Under the pieces are notes generated by a model that searched no databases, was not told the DNA's origin, and saw only the letters and a program-made list of their open reading frames with translations. From assembly GCA_022885665.1 (NCBI GenBank), contig JAGQDJ010000019.1, positions 399,754-463,753 on the forward strand: a stretch of 64,000 nucleotides of DNA, given 5' to 3'. Position numbers and translations under genes: made by a program. How positions within the stretch are numbered: position 1 is the first letter of the stretch; every line of letters begins with the position of its first letter. Below are positions 61,101-64,000 of the stretch, in pieces. Source of the stretch: Triops longicaudatus (taxonomy: Eukaryota > Arthropoda > Branchiopoda > Notostraca > Triopsidae).

Positions 61101-64000
61101 GCTTGGACAAAGAAATGCGAAACTGGGACGCATTCACTGGCTTAGAGAGCGCTGTGAAAAACTTACTGACGTCGCTGAAAGCTGTGGCCGAGCTACAGAA
61201 TCCAGCAGTTAAGGAAAGACACTGGGCACAATTGATCGAAGCAACGAAACGTAAACCTTACTTACGAGAAAATTTCACCGTCAATTTTGTCACAGACCAA
61301 GACACTACGCTAGCCGATCTCTTAGCATTACACTTGCACCGGTATGAAGAAGAAGTACGCGCAGTTGTAGACAGAGCCGTTAGGGAAGTTTCGATGGAAC
61401 GCATTTTACGAGAATTGGAAGCTACATGGGCTTCGCTAGAATTAGGGAAGGAAAATCATCCCCGGACAGGCTTAATACTGCTTAAAGCCACTGATGAGCT
61501 TATTGCAACTCTAGAAGAAAACCAAGTACAGCTCCAAACTCTAGCAACGTCCAAGTACGTTGCACATCTCATGGGCGAAGTATTAGCATGGCAAAAGAAA
61601 TTAGCCTTGGCCGATTCAGTTATCTGTCAATGGTGCGAGGTCCAAAGATCGTGGAGTCACTTGGAATCCATCTTTGTGGGCTCGGAAGACATTCGCAAAC
61701 AGTTGCCAGCCGATTCTCGACGTTTCGACGAAACCAACGCCGCTTTTCAAGATTTACTCAGCCAACTTTTGCAGCAACCCAACGTAATCGTGGTAGCAAC
61801 AAGGCCGGGTTTGCTGTCTCAGTTGGAATACCTGCAGGATCAGTTGACTTTATGCGAGAAGGCATTAGCTGAATATTTGGAATGTAAACGCATTGCGTTT
61901 CCTCGGTTTTACTTCGTGGCCACGGCCGATTTGTTGGACGTTTTGTCCAATGGGAATCAGTTCACGCTTATTCAGAAGCATCTAACTAAACTTTTCGATT
62001 CGGTAGCAAAACTTAAGATCGAAAATAAGCCAGGCAAAGAAGGTACACAAGAAGCTTTGGGTATGTTTGCCAAAGACGGGGAGTACGTTCAGTTTGATAA
62101 TCCGTTGGAATGTTCCGGAATGGTGGAAGTATGGCTAAACAATTTAACACGCACTATGCGTTCCACGTTACGGTACTGGTTGCAAGAAGCTGTGGCTACT
62201 TACGAAGAGAAACCGCGAGATCAGTGGCTGTTGGAATATCCAGCCCAAGTGGCTTTGACGGCCTCGCAAATCTGGTGGGCAGCTGAAGTGCAAATGGCCT
62301 TCCAACGCCTGGAAGAAGGTTACGAAAATGCTATGAAAGACTTGTACCGCAAACAGGTCGCACAGTTACATGCTTTAATTAACCAACTGCTTGGAGATTT
62401 GACAGCCCAAGAACGTCAGAAAATCATGACTTTGTGCACCATCGATGTCCACGCTCGAGATGTGGTCGCTAAGCTGATCCAGCAGAAAGTTGAATCCAGC
62501 AGCGCGTTTGCATGGCAAGCGCAACTACGACACAGGTGAACCCAGCGTTCGAGAAAAATAATACGTTAGTTATGAATTTACTACAGGTGGAATGATGCCG
62601 AAAAGGACTGTTGGGTAGACATTTGTGATGCCCAATTTCGTTACTGGTACGAATACTTGGGCAACACGCCCCGTTTGGTGATCACTCCCCTCACCGATCG
62701 TTGTTACATCACGTTAACCCAGGTAGTCCTATAGAAAACTTAATTAATTCTTCTAAAATTCCCATATCAGCGAAATAAAATGTATTAATTTGTGACGTAC
62801 AGAGTTTACACCTAACTATGGGAGGAGCTCCCTCCGGACCGGCCGGAACTGGTAAAACGGAAACTTCTAAAGACTTGGGAAGAGCCTTAGGAATGATGGT
62901 GTACGTTTTCAACTGTTCTGAGCAAATGGATTACAAATCATGCGGCAACATATACAAAGGTCTGGCCCAAACCGGAGCCTGGGGCTGTTTTGACGAATTC
63001 AACCGTATTACCGTAGAAGTGCTATCAGTCGTAGCTGTCCAAGTCAAAAGCATTCTCGACGCGGTGCGTTTAAAGAAAGAAAAATTCAACTTCATGGGGG
63101 AAGAAATCGCCCTACAACATTCCGTGGGCCTTTTTGTGACGATGAACCCGGGCTACGCAGGCAGGACGGAGTTACCCGAGAATGTCAAAGCTCTTTTCCG
63201 ACCTTGCGCTATGATAGTACCTGATTTCGATTTAATTTGCGAAATTATGTTAGTAGCCGAAGGTTTCCTTGAAGCCAAGACTTTAGCTAGAAAATTTGTC
63301 ACCCTTTACTCCCTTTGTCGCCAGTTACTTTCTCAACAAGATCACTACGACTGGGGATTACGCGCCATCAAGTCAGTTTTGGTCGTTGCAGGCTCCTCAA
63401 AGCGCAGTAATCACTCCTGGACAGAGGAACAGGTACTTATGGGTGCTTTGCGGGACGCCAACTTGCCAAAACTTGTCACCGATGACGTCCCCGTCTTTTT
63501 ATCCTTGGTGGGCGACCTTTTTCCAAGCGTGGACAGTCCTCGGTTAGGAGACGCTGCAATGGACCGTGTCGTGCGACAAGCCGCTGTAGAACTGAAACTT
63601 CAGCCCGAAGATGTCTTCGTGACCCGGGTGCTCCAACTTCACGAACTACTCCAAGTACGTCACTCCGTCTTTATGCTAGGAAAAGCTGGGACGGGTAAAA
63701 CGCAAGTTTGGAAAACGTTATTCAAAGCGTACTCGCTGTTGCGTCTAAGACCTGTTTGCGTTGATTTGGACCCCAAAGCTGTCACTAGCGACGAGCTGTT
63801 CGGGTACGTGAATCCTACAACCCGCGAATGGCGAGACGGCTTGTTTTCATCAATCATAAGAGACCAAGCAGCACTTTCACACAACTCACCCAAGTGGATT
63901 GTCTTGGACGGAGACATCGACCCTTTATGGATCGAATCGTTAAATACTCTCATGGATGATAACAAGGTCCTCACCTTGGCAAGTAATGAAAGAATTTCCC
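55185..64000 (+). CDS. DNAH9: outer-arm axonemal dynein beta heavy chain (DNAH9/11/17 class), 5' part
   Basis: Exons seen: 55185-55325, 55403-55657, 55875-56187, 56243-56395, 56447-57624 (or to 57708), 59052-59822, 59923-60588, 60644-62535, 62587-62722 and 62803 to beyond the window edge; about 2,230 of ~4,400 residues. Seen: the stem (RVEFLATIVHKSLKLK, AEAQDIALHLKPL), linker blocks (FTGLESAVK, VQRSWSHLESIF, ALAEYLECKR), AAA1 with Walker A GPAGTGKT at about 1847-1854 and GCFDEFNR, and AAA2 with GKAGTGKT and KWIVLDGDID. The GNIYKGLAQTGAWGCFDEFNR and ELFGYVNPTTREWRDGLFSS wording is axonemal outer-arm beta, not DYNC2H1. It drives ciliary beating. The join across 57.6-59.05 kb is unresolved. Confidence 0.93.
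55316..55374. repeat. tandem duplication of the exon 1 splice donor
   Basis: A 26-bp segment spanning the last coding bases and the donor of dynein exon 1 occurs at 55316-55341 and again at 55349-55374 (period 33). Both copies contain CATACAG|gtctac. Using the downstream copy would add codons ending in an in-frame TAA, so only the first gives a full protein. Confidence 0.85.
57709..59051. other. large dynein intron with unresolved content
   Basis: By far the longest intron in the window (about 1.35-1.43 kb). The stem segment expected here (the conserved LREVKYL-like helix) was not found. Candidate pieces are the continuation of the previous exon to 57708 and a frame starting at 58574 after a good acceptor, but neither aligns convincingly. 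Confidence 0.35.

Noticed and set aside
55185..64000. Dynein heavy chain as DYNC2H1, forming an IFT-dynein gene pair with DYNC2LI1
   Set aside because: Stem, linker and AAA1/AAA2 wording match outer-arm axonemal heavy chains of the DNAH9/11/17 class, not DYNC2H1.

Overview
The window is eukaryotic nuclear DNA from an animal. Almost every gene is split by GT-AG introns, most of them only about 50-120 bases long. The gene set is metazoan: caspase, two DEG/ENaC sodium channels, linker histone H1, MKK3/6 kinase, BTB-Kelch, MGRN1/RNF157, canopy and an outer-arm dynein heavy chain. Nothing bacterial or viral was seen. Short introns and short intergenic gaps from about 8 kb onward indicate a compact invertebrate genome. 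I cannot name the phylum from sequence alone.

Layout. 1-7940 holds no gene I can support. Then, in order: MUL1 (+), CTU1 (-), histone H1 (-), MKK3/6 (-), an eight-finger C2H2 protein (-), ZFR (-, 14 exons), FDXR (+), canopy CNPY3/4 (-), NUDT8-like (+, intronless), RPL18 (-), sphingosine kinase (+), a BTB-BACK-Kelch protein (-), MGRN1/RNF157 (-), two tandem DEG/ENaC channels (+), B3GNTL1 (-), DYNC2LI1 (+), a caspase (+), and the first ~2,230 residues of an outer-arm dynein beta heavy chain of the DNAH9/11/17 class (+), cut by the right edge. I rebuilt each gene exon by exon. Reading frame closes across all junctions except for one unresolved join in the dynein.

Functional grouping. Most neighbours are unrelated housekeeping genes that share short divergent promoters (CNPY/NUDT8 147 bp, RPL18/SPHK 229 bp, B3GNTL1/DYNC2LI1 412 bp) or closely spaced 3' ends (FDXR/CNPY 54 bp). 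Two sets stand out. The two DEG/ENaC genes are a tandem duplication: four consecutive exons have identical lengths and phases. The right end carries two ciliary motor genes, the IFT-dynein light intermediate chain and the axonemal dynein heavy chain, with a caspase between them. A perfect RFX-type X-box lies in the DYNC2LI1 promoter and a 13/14 match lies 138 bp upstream of the dynein heavy-chain start.

Other structure: a 143-bp hAT-like MITE with a near-perfect 8-bp target duplication in MUL1 intron 1, a tRNA-like (A box/B box) SINE candidate near 20.0 kb, a duplicated splice donor in the dynein gene, and a recurring pattern of very short first coding exons (3, 8, 10, 16 and 21 nt). I found no convincing new multi-gene system. 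The ciliary pair with X-boxes and the channel duplication are the most interesting parts.
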